From positions 1,907,426 through 1,971,425 of the forward strand of contig NZ_RBIL01000001.1 in NCBI RefSeq assembly GCF_003633755.1: a stretch of DNA of 64,000 nucleotides. Direction: 5' to 3'. Source of the stretch: Solirubrobacter pauli (GTDB lineage: Bacteria > Actinomycetota > Thermoleophilia > Solirubrobacterales > Solirubrobacteraceae). A program made the translations under genes and the position numbers. Shown here in pieces: positions 6,500 through 14,671 of this stretch; positions within the stretch are counted from its first letter, which is position 1, and each line of letters begins with the position of its first letter. Under the pieces are notes generated by a model that was not told the DNA's origin, did not search any database, and saw only the letters and a program-made list of their open reading frames with translations.

Positions 6500-7635
6500 C
6501 GATCCGCCGCCTCACTCCCATCCTGCTCGCCCTCTTCGCGCTCGTGGCCCCCGCCACGGCACACGCCTCGCGCACGATGGAGATCGGCATCCAGGACGAT
6601 GCCGTCTTCCTGCAGCAGATCGGCTACGGCCGCCAGGCGGCGTTCGACCGCGCGGCGGAGATCGGCGTCACCACGGTCCGCGCGAACATGATCTGGTCGC
6701 GCATCCTGCTGGGCAAGCAGGCCGAGCAGCGCACGCGCCCGAAGAAGCCGCGCTACGACTGGGTGCAGTTCGACCAGCTCGTCGACGAGGCCCGCGCTCG
6801 CGGCCTGCGCGTGGAGCTCACGCTCACCGGCCCGGTGCCGCGTTGGGCGAGCGCCGAGCGCAAGGTCGGCACACGCAACCCCTCCCCGCAGGCGTTCGCG
6901 CGCTTCGCGAGCGACGTCGCCAAGCGCTACAAGGGCAAGGTCGAGCGCTACAGCATCTGGAACGAGCCGAACTGGCACTCCTGGCTGAGCCCGGCCCGCA
7001 CGGCGGCGGCCCAGTACCGCAAGATCTACACCGCGTCGTACTCGGCGATCAAGCGGGCCGACCGCAAGGCCGAGGTCGTCCTCGGCGAGCTCGCGCCGCA
7101 GGCCCGCCCCGGCGCGTCGTTCGCGCCGCTGCGCTTCCTGCGCGACGTGCTGTGCGTCGACGGGCGCTGGCGCAAGCGCAGCGGCTGCGGCACCGTCCGC
7201 GCGGACGCCGTCTCGCTGCATCCGTACGACTACAAGAACCCGCCGACCTACAAGCGCGTCCCCACCGACGACGTGACCATCGGCACCGTCAGCCGCCTCA
7301 CCAACGCGCTCACCCGCCTGCGCCGCGCGAAGGCGCTGGCCACGGGGTCCGGCCGCGAGCCGGCCGTGCACCTGACCGAGTTCGCCTACTTCGCCAGTGG
7401 CTCGCTCGCCTTCCCGCGCGCCACCCGCGCCCGCTACATCACGCAGGCCTTCGAGCTGGCCCGCAAGAACCCGAAGATCTCGCAGCTCCTGTACTTCGGC
7501 CTGCTCCAGCAGCCGGACGTGCAGTGGAACACCGGGCTGCTGCGGCCCAACGGCACGCCGGACGCGCCGTTCACGGCCCTGCAGAACTGGGTCGCGCGCG
7601 AGAAGCGCGCCGGGCGCCTCGACCCCGCCGAATGA
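6496..7635 (+). CDS. Secreted (beta/alpha)8 glycoside hydrolase, GH39/GH5-like
   Basis: 379 residues with a signal peptide (MTIRRLTPILLALFALVAP, cleavage after AHA). Clan GH-A features: ELTLTGPVPRWA, acid/base Glu in YSIWNEPNWHSWL and candidate nucleophile Glu in VHLTEFAYF. It should cleave a glycan outside the cell; the substrate is unknown. GTG 6496 overlaps the SGNH stop (GTGA), linking it with the two SGNH genes, and TACCCT 7 bases upstream could add an internal promoter. It is paralogous to the protein at 38565-39956. A longer open frame extends upstream but is antisense-like noise. Confidence 0.82.
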   Translation: MTIRRLTPILLALFALVAPATAHASRTMEIGIQDDAVFLQQIGYGRQAAFDRAAEIGVTTVRANMIWSRILLGKQAEQRTRPKKPRYDWVQFDQLVDEARARGLRVELTLTGPVPRWASAERKVGTRNPSPQAFARFASDVAKRYKGKVERYSIWNEPNWHSWLSPARTAAAQYRKIYTASYSAIKRADRKAEVVLGELAPQARPGASFAPLRFLRDVLCVDGRWRKRSGCGTVRADAVSLHPYDYKNPPTYKRVPTDDVTIGTVSRLTNALTRLRRAKALATGSGREPAVHLTEFAYFASGSLAFPRATRARYITQAFELARKNPKISQLLYFGLLQQPDVQWNTGLLRPNGTPDAPFTALQNWVAREKRAGRLDPAE

Positions 7636-7636
7636 C

Positions 7637-8671
7637 TCAGTGCCAGTCGTGCGCCTCGAAGCGCGCGGCGACGACCTCCCGCGGCGGCGGGTGCGCGAGC
7701 ACGCGCTGGATGCGCACGAGCGCGACCGCGCCGAACAGCGCCGGCAGCCCGAGCTGGAAGACGCGGTAGCCGACCACCGCGGCCGCGGCGAGCGGGAGTG
7801 ACGTGCCGTAGGCGACGAACATGCCGATCAGCCCGCCCTCCGTGCCGCCGACGCCGCCCGGCGTCGGCAGGAGCGCGCCCGCGTGCCCGAGCGCGTAGGC
7901 GAGCACGAACAGCCCGAGCTCCGGCGCGCCGCCGCCGAACGCCTGGAACATGCAGGCGAGGCTGGCGACGTCGAACGCGAAGTACGTGATCGACCCGAAC
8001 AAGAGCAGCGGGTCGCCGTGGCTGAGCAGGTCGATCGACGTGCGCACACCGCCGTGGACGAAGTTCCAGACGCGCCACACGAGCCGGCGGATCTTGCCCG
8101 CGGACGGCTCGTGCGGCGGGTTCGTGCGCCCGAACAGCACCGCCAGCACGAACACGACCGCGATCGCGGCGGCGGGCAGCAGCGTCATCACGAGCGCCGC
8201 GTCGCCCGGCAGCAGCCCGATCGCGGTCAACGTGCCCGCGACCGTGATCGCCGCGAAGCTCACGGCGCTCGTGACGAGGAAGAGCGCGGCGTGGCGCTGC
8301 GCGGCGAGGTCGGCGGGCACGCCGAGGCGGGTCAACACGTACGCGCCGTACGCCGGACCGCCCGCGCCGCCCGCTGGGAGCAGCACGTTCGCGCCCTGCT
8401 CGGCCAGCCCGAGCACGAGCGCGCGCCGCCACGGCATCACGCGGTCGAACGCCGACCACAGCGCCCGCACGAACCCGAGCATCGACAGGATCCGGAACAG
8501 GCCCGCGGCGACGATCCAACCCGGCTCGGCCTGCGAGAACTCGTCGCGCACCTCCCCGACGCCGGGCAGCGCGGCGAACGCCACGACGGACAGCACGAGC
8601 ACGATGACGAAGAACGCGACGCGCTTCGCGACCCCTCTGAAGTCGATGCCTGCATCGTGCGCCCGCGCCAT
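7637..8671 (-). CDS. UPF0104 / LPG-synthase-type flippase-like membrane protein (paralogue 2)
   Basis: 344 residues with about eight transmembrane segments. Family hallmarks: EQGANVLLPAGGAGGPAYGA near residue 95 and GALLPTPGGVGGTEGGLIGM near residue 275. There is no catalytic domain; the likely role is lipid-linked substrate movement. It ends 1 base from the convergent glycosidase gene. The divergent MarR-GNAT gene and its palindrome lie 30-50 bases upstream, so this gene may be under MarR control. Confidence 0.85.
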   Translation of the reverse strand: MARAHDAGIDFRGVAKRVAFFVIVLVLSVVAFAALPGVGEVRDEFSQAEPGWIVAAGLFRILSMLGFVRALWSAFDRVMPWRRALVLGLAEQGANVLLPAGGAGGPAYGAYVLTRLGVPADLAAQRHAALFLVTSAVSFAAITVAGTLTAIGLLPGDAALVMTLLPAAAIAVVFVLAVLFGRTNPPHEPSAGKIRRLVWRVWNFVHGGVRTSIDLLSHGDPLLLFGSITYFAFDVASLACMFQAFGGGAPELGLFVLAYALGHAGALLPTPGGVGGTEGGLIGMFVAYGTSLPLAAAAVVGYRVFQLGLPALFGAVALVRIQRVLAHPPPREVVAARFEAHDWH

Positions 8672-8699
8672 TGCCGCCCTTCAGGTTGGCAGCGCATCG

Positions 8700-8721
8700 A
8701 TATCTGACTAGAGTCAGATAT
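8700..8721. promoter_or_regulatory. Perfect palindrome, probable MarR-family operator
   Basis: Arms ATATCTGACT (8700-8709) and AGTCAGATAT (8712-8721) are exact complements with a 2-base spacer. It is AT-rich within a GC-rich genome, ends one base before the ATG of the MarR-GNAT gene, and contains that gene's putative -10 TAGAGT (8709-8714). Size and symmetry fit a MarR dimer site; occupancy would block the regulator's own promoter and possibly that of the divergent flippase-like gene. Confidence 0.65.
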
Positions 8722-9600
8722 ATGGACGACGTCCAGCAGGTCCGTTCGTTCAGCCGCCTGGTGACCGAGCGCCTCGGCGTGCTGATGGACTCCTACCTCG
8801 ACCGCGGACGGCCGCTCGGCGCCTCGCGGCTGCTGTGGGAGGTCGACACGGCGGTCGACGTGCGCGAGCTGCGCGCGCGGCTCAGCCTCGACTCGGGCTA
8901 CCTCAGCCGGCTGCTGCGCACGCTCGAGGGCGAAGGGCTCATGACGGTGCAGGCGGAGGCCGCCGACCGCCGGCGCCGCACGGCGACGCTCACCGCGGCG
9001 GGCCGGGCGGAGCGCGCGCGGCTCGACGAGCGCAGCAACGCGCTCGCCCGCTCGCTCCTCGCTCCGCTCAGCGAGCGCCAGACGACCCAGCTCGTGGACG
9101 CGATGGCCACGGTCGAGCGGCTGCTGACCGCCGGGCTCGTCGACTTCTCACCCGAGGACCCGGCGGGCGAGGTCGCGCAAGCGTGCCTGCGCCGCTACTA
9201 CGCGGAGATCGACGAGCGCTTCGACGCGGGCTTCGACCTCGGCACCGCGCTGCCGTTCGACTCCGGCGTGTTCGTCGTCGCCCGCCTGCGCGGCGAGCCG
9301 ATCGGGTGCGGCGCCCTCAAGGAGGCCGATCCGCCCCAGATCAAGCGCATGTGGGTGGCGCCCGAGGCGCGCGGGCTGGGCGTCGGCCGGCGCCTGCTGG
9401 CGGAGCTCGAGCGCCACGCCGTCGAGCGCGGCGCGACCGCGATCCAGCTCGAGACGAACCGCGTCCTCACCGAGGCCCAGCAGCTGTACCGCTCAGCGGG
9501 CTACGTCGAGACCGAGCCGTTCAACGCCGAGCCGTACGCCCACTACTGGTTCACGAAGACGTTGAACCCCGGCACCTCGACGAAGCCGAGCCGCGCGTAG
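8722..9600 (+). CDS. MarR winged-HTH / GNAT acetyltransferase fusion
   Basis: 292 residues. Residues 1-145 form a MarR-like winged HTH (LGASRLLWEVD, LSLDSGYLSRLLRTLEGEGL, ADRRRRTATLTAAGRAE). Residues 150-285 form a GNAT domain with the acetyl-CoA loop KRMWVAPEARGLGVGRRLL and LYRSAGYVET. Such fusions are a known architecture; they may acetylate a small molecule and sense it. ATG 8722 is directly preceded by a palindrome and has no Shine-Dalgarno. The 3' end overlaps the convergent GNAT gene by 58 bases. Confidence 0.88.
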   Translation: MDDVQQVRSFSRLVTERLGVLMDSYLDRGRPLGASRLLWEVDTAVDVRELRARLSLDSGYLSRLLRTLEGEGLMTVQAEAADRRRRTATLTAAGRAERARLDERSNALARSLLAPLSERQTTQLVDAMATVERLLTAGLVDFSPEDPAGEVAQACLRRYYAEIDERFDAGFDLGTALPFDSGVFVVARLRGEPIGCGALKEADPPQIKRMWVAPEARGLGVGRRLLAELERHAVERGATAIQLETNRVLTEAQQLYRSAGYVETEPFNAEPYAHYWFTKTLNPGTSTKPSRA

Positions 9601-10244
9601 AGCCGCGCGGCGGTGTCGTCGTCCGGGTGCAGGTGGGCGAGCGTCGCGCCGCGCGCGAACCCGCGCGCGATCAGCCAGGACGTGAGCGCGGCGCCGAGGC
9701 CACGCCGTCGCGCGGTGGGGAGCACGGCGACGCCGGCGATGTAGAGGGAGGGTCCCGCGCGCCCGTCGCTGCGCACGGAGTAGCCGGTGCCGACGGGCTC
9801 CCCGTCGAGGTAGGCGAGCGCGGTCTCGTAGCGCGGCGCGCCCAGCTGCGGCGCCAGCCAGCCGTCGGCGGGCTCGCTGCCGAACGCCGCGGCGTCGATC
9901 GCCACCACCGCGTCGAGGTCGTCCGCCGGCCGGACGTCCGCGGGCGCGGCCGGGACGAACGCGTCCGGCTCGAGGCCCATCAGACGCTTGACGAACAGGT
10001 GCCGCCCGTGCGCCCACGGGAGCTCCAGCGGCACGCGCATCCCCCACGGGACGCCGCGTTCCGCGTACCACGCGGCGGCACCCGCGACGTCCGCGTCCGC
10101 CGCCGTCACGTCCGCGTCGTTCCACTGCGGGTGGTCGAGCCCGGACGCCATCAGCCGAAGGCCCCGTAGCTCGGCGACGCCGGCCCGCAACGCGCCGTGG
10201 ACCTGCCACGCGTCGCCGTGCGCCGTGCGCACCCGGTCGCGCAT
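9543..10244 (-). CDS. GNAT-family N-acetyltransferase
   Basis: 233 residues. The C-terminal half holds the GNAT core: AGVAVLPTARRRGLGAALTS binds acetyl-CoA and ARLYARLGFVEVPGF closes the fold. The N-terminal half is divergent, possibly a degenerate second GNAT repeat. The substrate is unknown. ATG 10244 shares its A with the TGA of the upstream gene (TGATG), so translation is coupled. Confidence 0.82.
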   Translation of the reverse strand: MRDRVRTAHGDAWQVHGALRAGVAELRGLRLMASGLDHPQWNDADVTAADADVAGAAAWYAERGVPWGMRVPLELPWAHGRHLFVKRLMGLEPDAFVPAAPADVRPADDLDAVVAIDAAAFGSEPADGWLAPQLGAPRYETALAYLDGEPVGTGYSVRSDGRAGPSLYIAGVAVLPTARRRGLGAALTSWLIARGFARGATLAHLHPDDDTAARLYARLGFVEVPGFNVFVNQ

Positions 10245-10675
10245 CAGCGGTGCCAGAAGCGGCGCAGCCCTTCGCGCCGCCCGTTGACGATCCGGCCGTC
10301 GAACCGCCGGCACAGCGGCGCGAACTCACCGCTGCCCTCCAGGTAGTCGACCAGCACCTCGCGATCGGCCACGCACACCGACGCCCTCGGGGCGTCGGCG
10401 AGCAGGTCGTCCTGCATCTGCAGGCCGGACGTGAACCGCGCGTAGCGCACACCCGGCCCGGTGTGCCCGCACTCGATGTACGCGTTGACGGCCGCGTGCG
10501 GGTACCCGGCGGCGTGCTCGTCCGCCGCGCAGGACTGGCGCCCGACCGCGTCGAGCACCATCCCGAGCCGCTCGTCCTCGTCGCGCCCGCGCACCACGAG
10601 CGCGATCTCCGCCGCGAGGACGAGCACGGCGAGCGCGGCGAGCAACCCGTACGCGAGCCGATACCGGGACCCCAT
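10244..10675 (-). CDS. Membrane-anchored protein, unknown (143 aa)
   Basis: One N-terminal membrane helix (about residues 8-28, LAYGLLAALAVLVLAAEIAL) followed by a roughly 110-residue extracytoplasmic domain with four Cys residues (at SCAA, IECGH, SVCVA and PLCRR), likely two disulfides. No family is recognised. It is translationally coupled to the GNAT gene downstream. Confidence 0.65.
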   Translation of the reverse strand: MGSRYRLAYGLLAALAVLVLAAEIALVVRGRDEDERLGMVLDAVGRQSCAADEHAAGYPHAAVNAYIECGHTGPGVRYARFTSGLQMQDDLLADAPRASVCVADREVLVDYLEGSGEFAPLCRRFDGRIVNGRREGLRRFWHR

Positions 10676-10749
10676 CCGCGCGACCCTACTGCGTCGCGCT
10701 CCGAGTAAACTCCCTAAAACCAGACCCCTTTTAGAGGAGTGAGCAGACG

Positions 10750-11415
10750 ATGGGCGTCACGATTGGCGATACGGCTCCAGATTTCGAAGCGGAGACCACC
10801 GAGGGCACGATCAACTTCCACGACTGGCTCGGTGACTCGTGGGGTGTGCTGTTCTCGCACCCGCGCGCGTTCACCCCGGTCTGCACGACCGAGCTCGGGT
10901 ATCTGGCCTCGATCAAGCCGGAGTTCGACAAGCGCGGCGTGAAGATCATCGGCATCTCCGTCGATCCGGCCGAGAACAACATCGGCTGGTCCAAGGACAT
11001 CGAGGAGACGCAGGGCACCGCCCCGAACTACCCGATCATCGGCGACAGCGACTTCAAGGTCGCCAAGGCCTACGGCATGCTGCCGGCCGACGTCGAGGGT
11101 GAGGCCACCGAGCGCACGCCGGCCCAGAACGCCACCGTCCGCAACGTCTACGTGATCGGCCCGGACAAGAAGATCAAGCTCGTCCTCATCTACCCGATGA
11201 CGACCGGCCGCAACTTCGACGAGGTCCTGCGCGTGATCGACTCGCTGCAGCTGACCGCCAACCACGCGGTCGCGACGCCGGCCCAGTGGCAGCCGGGCGA
11301 GGACGTCATCATCGCCGGCTCGGTCTCCAACGACGCCGCCAAGGAGAAGTACCCGGACGGCTGGAAGGAGCCCAAGCCCTACATCCGCATCGTCCCCGCG
11401 CCTACGGCAAGCTAG
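10750..11415 (+). CDS. 1-Cys peroxiredoxin (Prx6/AhpC-TSA family)
   Basis: Reduces peroxides in the cytoplasm. 221 residues, the normal Prx6 length. The peroxidatic motif is HPRAFTPVCTTELG near residue 45, and the C-terminal extension ends with WKEPKPYIRIVPAP, typical of the Prx6 group. No second conserved Cys is evident, so an external thiol (mycothiol in actinobacteria) would resolve it. It has a good AGAGGAG site before ATG 10750 and a plausible TAAACT -10 at 10706-10711. The 3' end overlaps the AlkA-like gene by 14 bases. Confidence 0.93.
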   Translation: MGVTIGDTAPDFEAETTEGTINFHDWLGDSWGVLFSHPRAFTPVCTTELGYLASIKPEFDKRGVKIIGISVDPAENNIGWSKDIEETQGTAPNYPIIGDSDFKVAKAYGMLPADVEGEATERTPAQNATVRNVYVIGPDKKIKLVLIYPMTTGRNFDEVLRVIDSLQLTANHAVATPAQWQPGEDVIIAGSVSNDAAKEKYPDGWKEPKPYIRIVPAPTAS

Positions 11416-12109
11416 CCCACAGCGCGATGACGGCGTAGGCCCGGAACGGACGCCACCGTTCCGGGTCGGCAGGCCCGCGCGCGGCCAGGCCGTGCCGCAC
11501 GCCGATGTCCGTCGGCAGCCACGCGTCGCGGTCGCCGAGCGCGCGCATGTTCACGTAGGTCTGCGTCCACGGACCGACCCCGCGCAGGTCGGAGAGCCGG
11601 TCGAGCGGCTGCCCGACGAGGGAGCGGAGCGTCGCGCGGCGTGAGGCCGGCATGGCGAAGACCGCGTCGGGCGCCTCGGCGATCGCCGCGAGCGTCGGGA
11701 AGCGGTGCGTCACTGCGCCCGACGGTTGCGCCAGCGGCTCGCCCGCGGCCTGCACGAGCCGCCCGGCGTGGGTCCGTGCGGCCTGCACCGTGATCTGCTG
11801 GCCGAGCACGGCACGCACCGCGAGCTCGTCGCCGTCGACGCAGCCCGGGACCCGCATTCCGGGCGGGTACAGCGGACCGAGGCGGCCCGCGATCTCCGCC
11901 ACCGGCGCGTCGAGGTCGAGCATGGTCGAGACGTCGTGGCTCGCCTCCATGCCCTCCGGATGCGGACGCAGCTCGAGGATCTCGCCGCTCGGCAGGCTGC
12001 GGCGGTAGACGCCGTCGACGTACTCCTCCACCCCGGGCACCATGCGCCGGACGAGGAAGGCGAGCAGCGCGGCCCCGTCGTACGGCTGCTCGGCCGCCCG
12101 CAGGATCAC
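11402..12109 (-). CDS. AlkA-type DNA-3-methyladenine glycosylase (HhH-GPD)
   Basis: Base-excision repair enzyme removing alkylated purines. 235 residues: an AlkA N-terminal-like beta domain (1-90) and an HhH-GPD fold (100-230). The helix-hairpin-helix is LSDLRGVGPWTQTYVNMRAL, and the catalytic Asp lies in WLPTDIGVRHG. VRAVLGQQITVQAARTHAGR is the conserved pre-HhH helix. It lacks the Ada methyltransferase part found in Ada-AlkA fusions. GTG 12109 overlaps the TGA of the upstream flippase-like gene (GTGA). Confidence 0.88.
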   Translation of the reverse strand: MILRAAEQPYDGAALLAFLVRRMVPGVEEYVDGVYRRSLPSGEILELRPHPEGMEASHDVSTMLDLDAPVAEIAGRLGPLYPPGMRVPGCVDGDELAVRAVLGQQITVQAARTHAGRLVQAAGEPLAQPSGAVTHRFPTLAAIAEAPDAVFAMPASRRATLRSLVGQPLDRLSDLRGVGPWTQTYVNMRALGDRDAWLPTDIGVRHGLAARGPADPERWRPFRAYAVIALWASLP

Positions 12110-13098
12110 ACGGACGCTTCCGCCGCCGCCTGCTTCTCCGCGTCGCGCTGCTGGCGGCCGGCCGCGATGACCTCCTTGAAGGACCGGAAGCGGAAGATCC
12201 GCACGACCGCGCCCAGGCCGATGCCGAACGTGAGCGCCGCGATCGCGATCTGCTGGCCGACCGAGTACGCGGCGACGGTCGCGCCCGAGCCGAACACCTT
12301 CACCAGCAGCGCCTGCTGCACGCCCGCGCCGCCGGGGGTGAACGGGACGAGCGCCGCGACGGCGTTGACCCCGAGCACCAGCAGCACGTTGCTCACCGAG
12401 CCACCGACGTGGAACGCCTCGAGCAGGCACCAGAACGCGGCGAACCGGCACAGCCAGCCCGCGAACTGCACGAGCCACACCTCGCGGAAGTAGCGCTTGC
12501 GGTCGAAGATGATCGTCAGGCCCTGGCGCACCCGCTCCCAGAACCGGCGCACGCGCGCCGACAGGAGCGCGAAGCCGACCATCACGCCGATCCCGATCGC
12601 CGTCAGCAGGAACAGCGTGAAGCGCGGGTTGGAGGCGAAGAACGCCAGGTCGAACGCCGGCAGCGACGAGAAGTCCGGCGGCTTGGGGAACACGCCCTGG
12701 CTGAACGCGTACGCCAGCACGGGCACCGCGATCGTCAGGTCGAAGATGAACTCGATGCTGAACGCGGCGCCGATCGCCGGATAGCTCGAGTTCGGGACCG
12801 ACGTCTTGGTCAGGAACAGCCGGATCACGTCGCCACCGCGGGCCGGGATGACCGAGTTGAAGCCGTACCCCGCGAAGTACGCGCCCCAGATGCGGCGGAA
12901 CTGGATCCGGGACTCGGGGTACGCGGCACGCAGGATGTGGAACGACGCGCGGGCGCGCAGCGTGAGGTAGGTCGTGAAGAAGATCAGCGCGAGGAACAGC
13001 GGGATCCACGACACGCCGGCGAGGTTCGAGAAGAACGAGCCGACGGCGTCGAAGAAGGAGGAGAACGAGTCGCCGATGCTTGCGAGTGGGGGGAGCAC
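12106..13098 (-). CDS. UPF0104 / LPG-synthase-type flippase-like membrane protein (paralogue 3)
   Basis: 330 residues with about eight transmembrane helices. Family hallmarks: FNSVIPARGGDVIRLFL near residue 80 and AALVPFTPGGAGVQQALLV near residue 250. It differs in sequence from paralogues 1 and 2. GTG 13098 lies 5 bases after the MFS gene stop, and its TGA overlaps the glycosylase start, making a three-gene operon (MFS, flippase-like, glycosylase). Confidence 0.85.
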   Translation of the reverse strand: MLPPLASIGDSFSSFFDAVGSFFSNLAGVSWIPLFLALIFFTTYLTLRARASFHILRAAYPESRIQFRRIWGAYFAGYGFNSVIPARGGDVIRLFLTKTSVPNSSYPAIGAAFSIEFIFDLTIAVPVLAYAFSQGVFPKPPDFSSLPAFDLAFFASNPRFTLFLLTAIGIGVMVGFALLSARVRRFWERVRQGLTIIFDRKRYFREVWLVQFAGWLCRFAAFWCLLEAFHVGGSVSNVLLVLGVNAVAALVPFTPGGAGVQQALLVKVFGSGATVAAYSVGQQIAIAALTFGIGLGAVVRIFRFRSFKEVIAAGRQQRDAEKQAAAEASV

Positions 13099-13103
13099 TG
13101 CCT

Positions 13104-14216
13104 CTAGCGTGCCATGCGCAGGGGAGCGATGAAGAGTCCGGCCACGGCGGCGAGGATGCCCGCCCCCAAGAATCCCAACCGTGGGTCCGCGTGGTAGAGC
13201 GGCAGCCACATCAGCGGCGCGGCCGCGTTGCCCGCGAACTTGAAGGCCGAGACGACCGACGTGCCGCCCGCCCGGTTGCCCGGCACGGCCTCGACCGCCA
13301 GCACGTTGATCCCCGCCCAGACCAGCGCGGAGCCGAGCCCGACGGCGAACCACAGCGCGCCGAGCGCGACCGCGGACGGCGCGATGCCGAGCGCGGTGAC
13401 GAGCACGGCGCAGATCGCGATCCCGGCGAGGCTCACCGGCGTACGGCCGAAGCGGTCGACGGCATCGCCGGCGGCCCGGCCCACGAGCATCCCCGCGACC
13501 CCGAAGCCCGCGAGCAGCACGCCGCGTGCGATCGACCCGAGCCCGAACTCGTCCGCGGCCTCGACCGCGACCAGGAAGCCGATGCCGGTGACGCCCGCGT
13601 AGCCCGCGAACGCGGCGCCGCTCAAGAGCCCCACGCGGCGGGTGAAGACGGCGCGCAGGCGCGGCGTGTCGCCGCGCTGCTCGGGGTCCGGGGGCGGGAA
13701 GCACGCCAGCGCGAGCGCGACGACCGTCTGGCTCAGGAACGCCAGCCGCCAGTCGATCGCCCCGAGCGCGCCGCCGCCGAGCGGGGCGAGCGCGACCGCC
13801 GCGGTCTGCACGGCCGCGAACGTGCCGATCGCGCGCCCGATCTGGCGCGGCGGGACGAGGTCGGCGAGGCCGGCCAGCAGGAGCGGCGTGAGGAACGCGT
13901 TCGCGCTGCCCTGGAGCGCGCGGATGCCGATGAACACCTCGAGGTTGGGCGCGAAGGCCGCCGCCAGCGAGAGCAGGGCGTAGACGATGTAGGCGGTGAG
14001 GACGACGCGCCTGCGGCCCAGCCGCTCGCCGATCGTCCCGCTCACGAGCTGCAGCAGCGCGAACGGCACGAGGTAGGCGGGGATCGTCGCGGCGACGCCG
14101 GCGGTGCTCGCGTCGAACGCGTCGCGCAGCTGCGGGACGAGCACCGCGACCACGCCGCCGCCGAACGGGCCGAGGAAGCCGCCGATGTAGAAGGGGAGCG
14201 TGTGGCGCGCGGGCAA
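13104..14216 (-). CDS. MFS transporter
   Basis: 370 residues, about 12 transmembrane segments, drug-efflux-like. The loop 2-3 motif GTIGERLGRRRVVLTAYIVY and its weaker repeat GRAAGDAVDRFGRTPVSLAG are visible. The substrate is unknown. TTG 14216 is the only start that keeps the first helix (LPFYIGGFLGPFGGG). The divergent gene starts 26 bases away; TAGGCC (14229-14224) 7 bases upstream is an imperfect -10. Confidence 0.87.
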   Translation of the reverse strand: MPARHTLPFYIGGFLGPFGGGVVAVLVPQLRDAFDASTAGVAATIPAYLVPFALLQLVSGTIGERLGRRRVVLTAYIVYALLSLAAAFAPNLEVFIGIRALQGSANAFLTPLLLAGLADLVPPRQIGRAIGTFAAVQTAAVALAPLGGGALGAIDWRLAFLSQTVVALALACFPPPDPEQRGDTPRLRAVFTRRVGLLSGAAFAGYAGVTGIGFLVAVEAADEFGLGSIARGVLLAGFGVAGMLVGRAAGDAVDRFGRTPVSLAGIAICAVLVTALGIAPSAVALGALWFAVGLGSALVWAGINVLAVEAVPGNRAGGTSVVSAFKFAGNAAAPLMWLPLYHADPRLGFLGAGILAAVAGLFIAPLRMAR

Positions 14217-14223
14217 GGGAGGT

Positions 14224-14233
14224 GGCCTACCCT
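14224..14233. promoter_or_regulatory. Probable bidirectional -10 core (imperfect)
   Basis: The plus-strand TACCCT (14228-14233) is 9 bases before ATG 14243. The minus-strand TAGGCC (14229-14224) shares its TA and is 7 bases before TTG 14216, but ends in C instead of T. Confidence 0.35.
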
Positions 14234-14242
14234 CGCACGCTC

Positions 14243-14671
14243 ATGTTCCGCCGCAAAGCGACAGCGCCCGACGGGTCGAGGTGGAAGCTCGGGCGTCGCT
14301 GGTTCCCGCGTCGCACGCTCGACGGGGGCTTCGACACGCCCGACCTCCCGTTCCCCGACCTCGGCGACGCCGACGACCTCTTCGGCGCGATCCTGCTCGT
14401 CGTGTTCGGCGTGATCGCGGCGGTCTTCCTCGCGCTGCTGCTGTTCAACGTCGTCGTGCTGGCGATCGAGATCACGATCGTCGTGCTCGGCCTGATCGTC
14501 GGCCTGTTCTCACGGGTCGTGCTGCGCAAGCCGTGGACGGTGTTCGCGAAGTCCGGCCCGCACGAGGTCGAGCGGCACGTCGTCGGCTGGCGCGGGAGCC
14601 GCCGGCTCATCGACGAGCTCGCCGGCGACGTCGAGTCAGGCCGGCTCCAGCGGACGCTGGAGCACCGGTGA
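14243..14671 (+). CDS. Membrane protein, unknown (142 aa)
   Basis: A basic N-terminus (MFRRKATAPDG...RWFPRRTLDGG) is followed by a long hydrophobic hairpin at about residues 48-92 (two helices) and a soluble C-terminal part containing EVERHVVGWRGSRRLIDELA. No family is recognised. A longer GTG start at 14222 is possible but would overlap the putative -10; ATG 14243 is preferred. The 3' end overlaps the Lrp gene by 36 bases. Confidence 0.68.
   Translation: MFRRKATAPDGSRWKLGRRWFPRRTLDGGFDTPDLPFPDLGDADDLFGAILLVVFGVIAAVFLALLLFNVVVLAIEITIVVLGLIVGLFSRVVLRKPWTVFAKSGPHEVERHVVGWRGSRRLIDELAGDVESGRLQRTLEHR

Noticed and set aside
10714-10734. Inverted repeat CTAAAA/TTTTAG before the Prx6 gene
   Set aside because: Only 6-bp arms with a 9-base loop, overlapping the ribosome site; too weak to call an operator.
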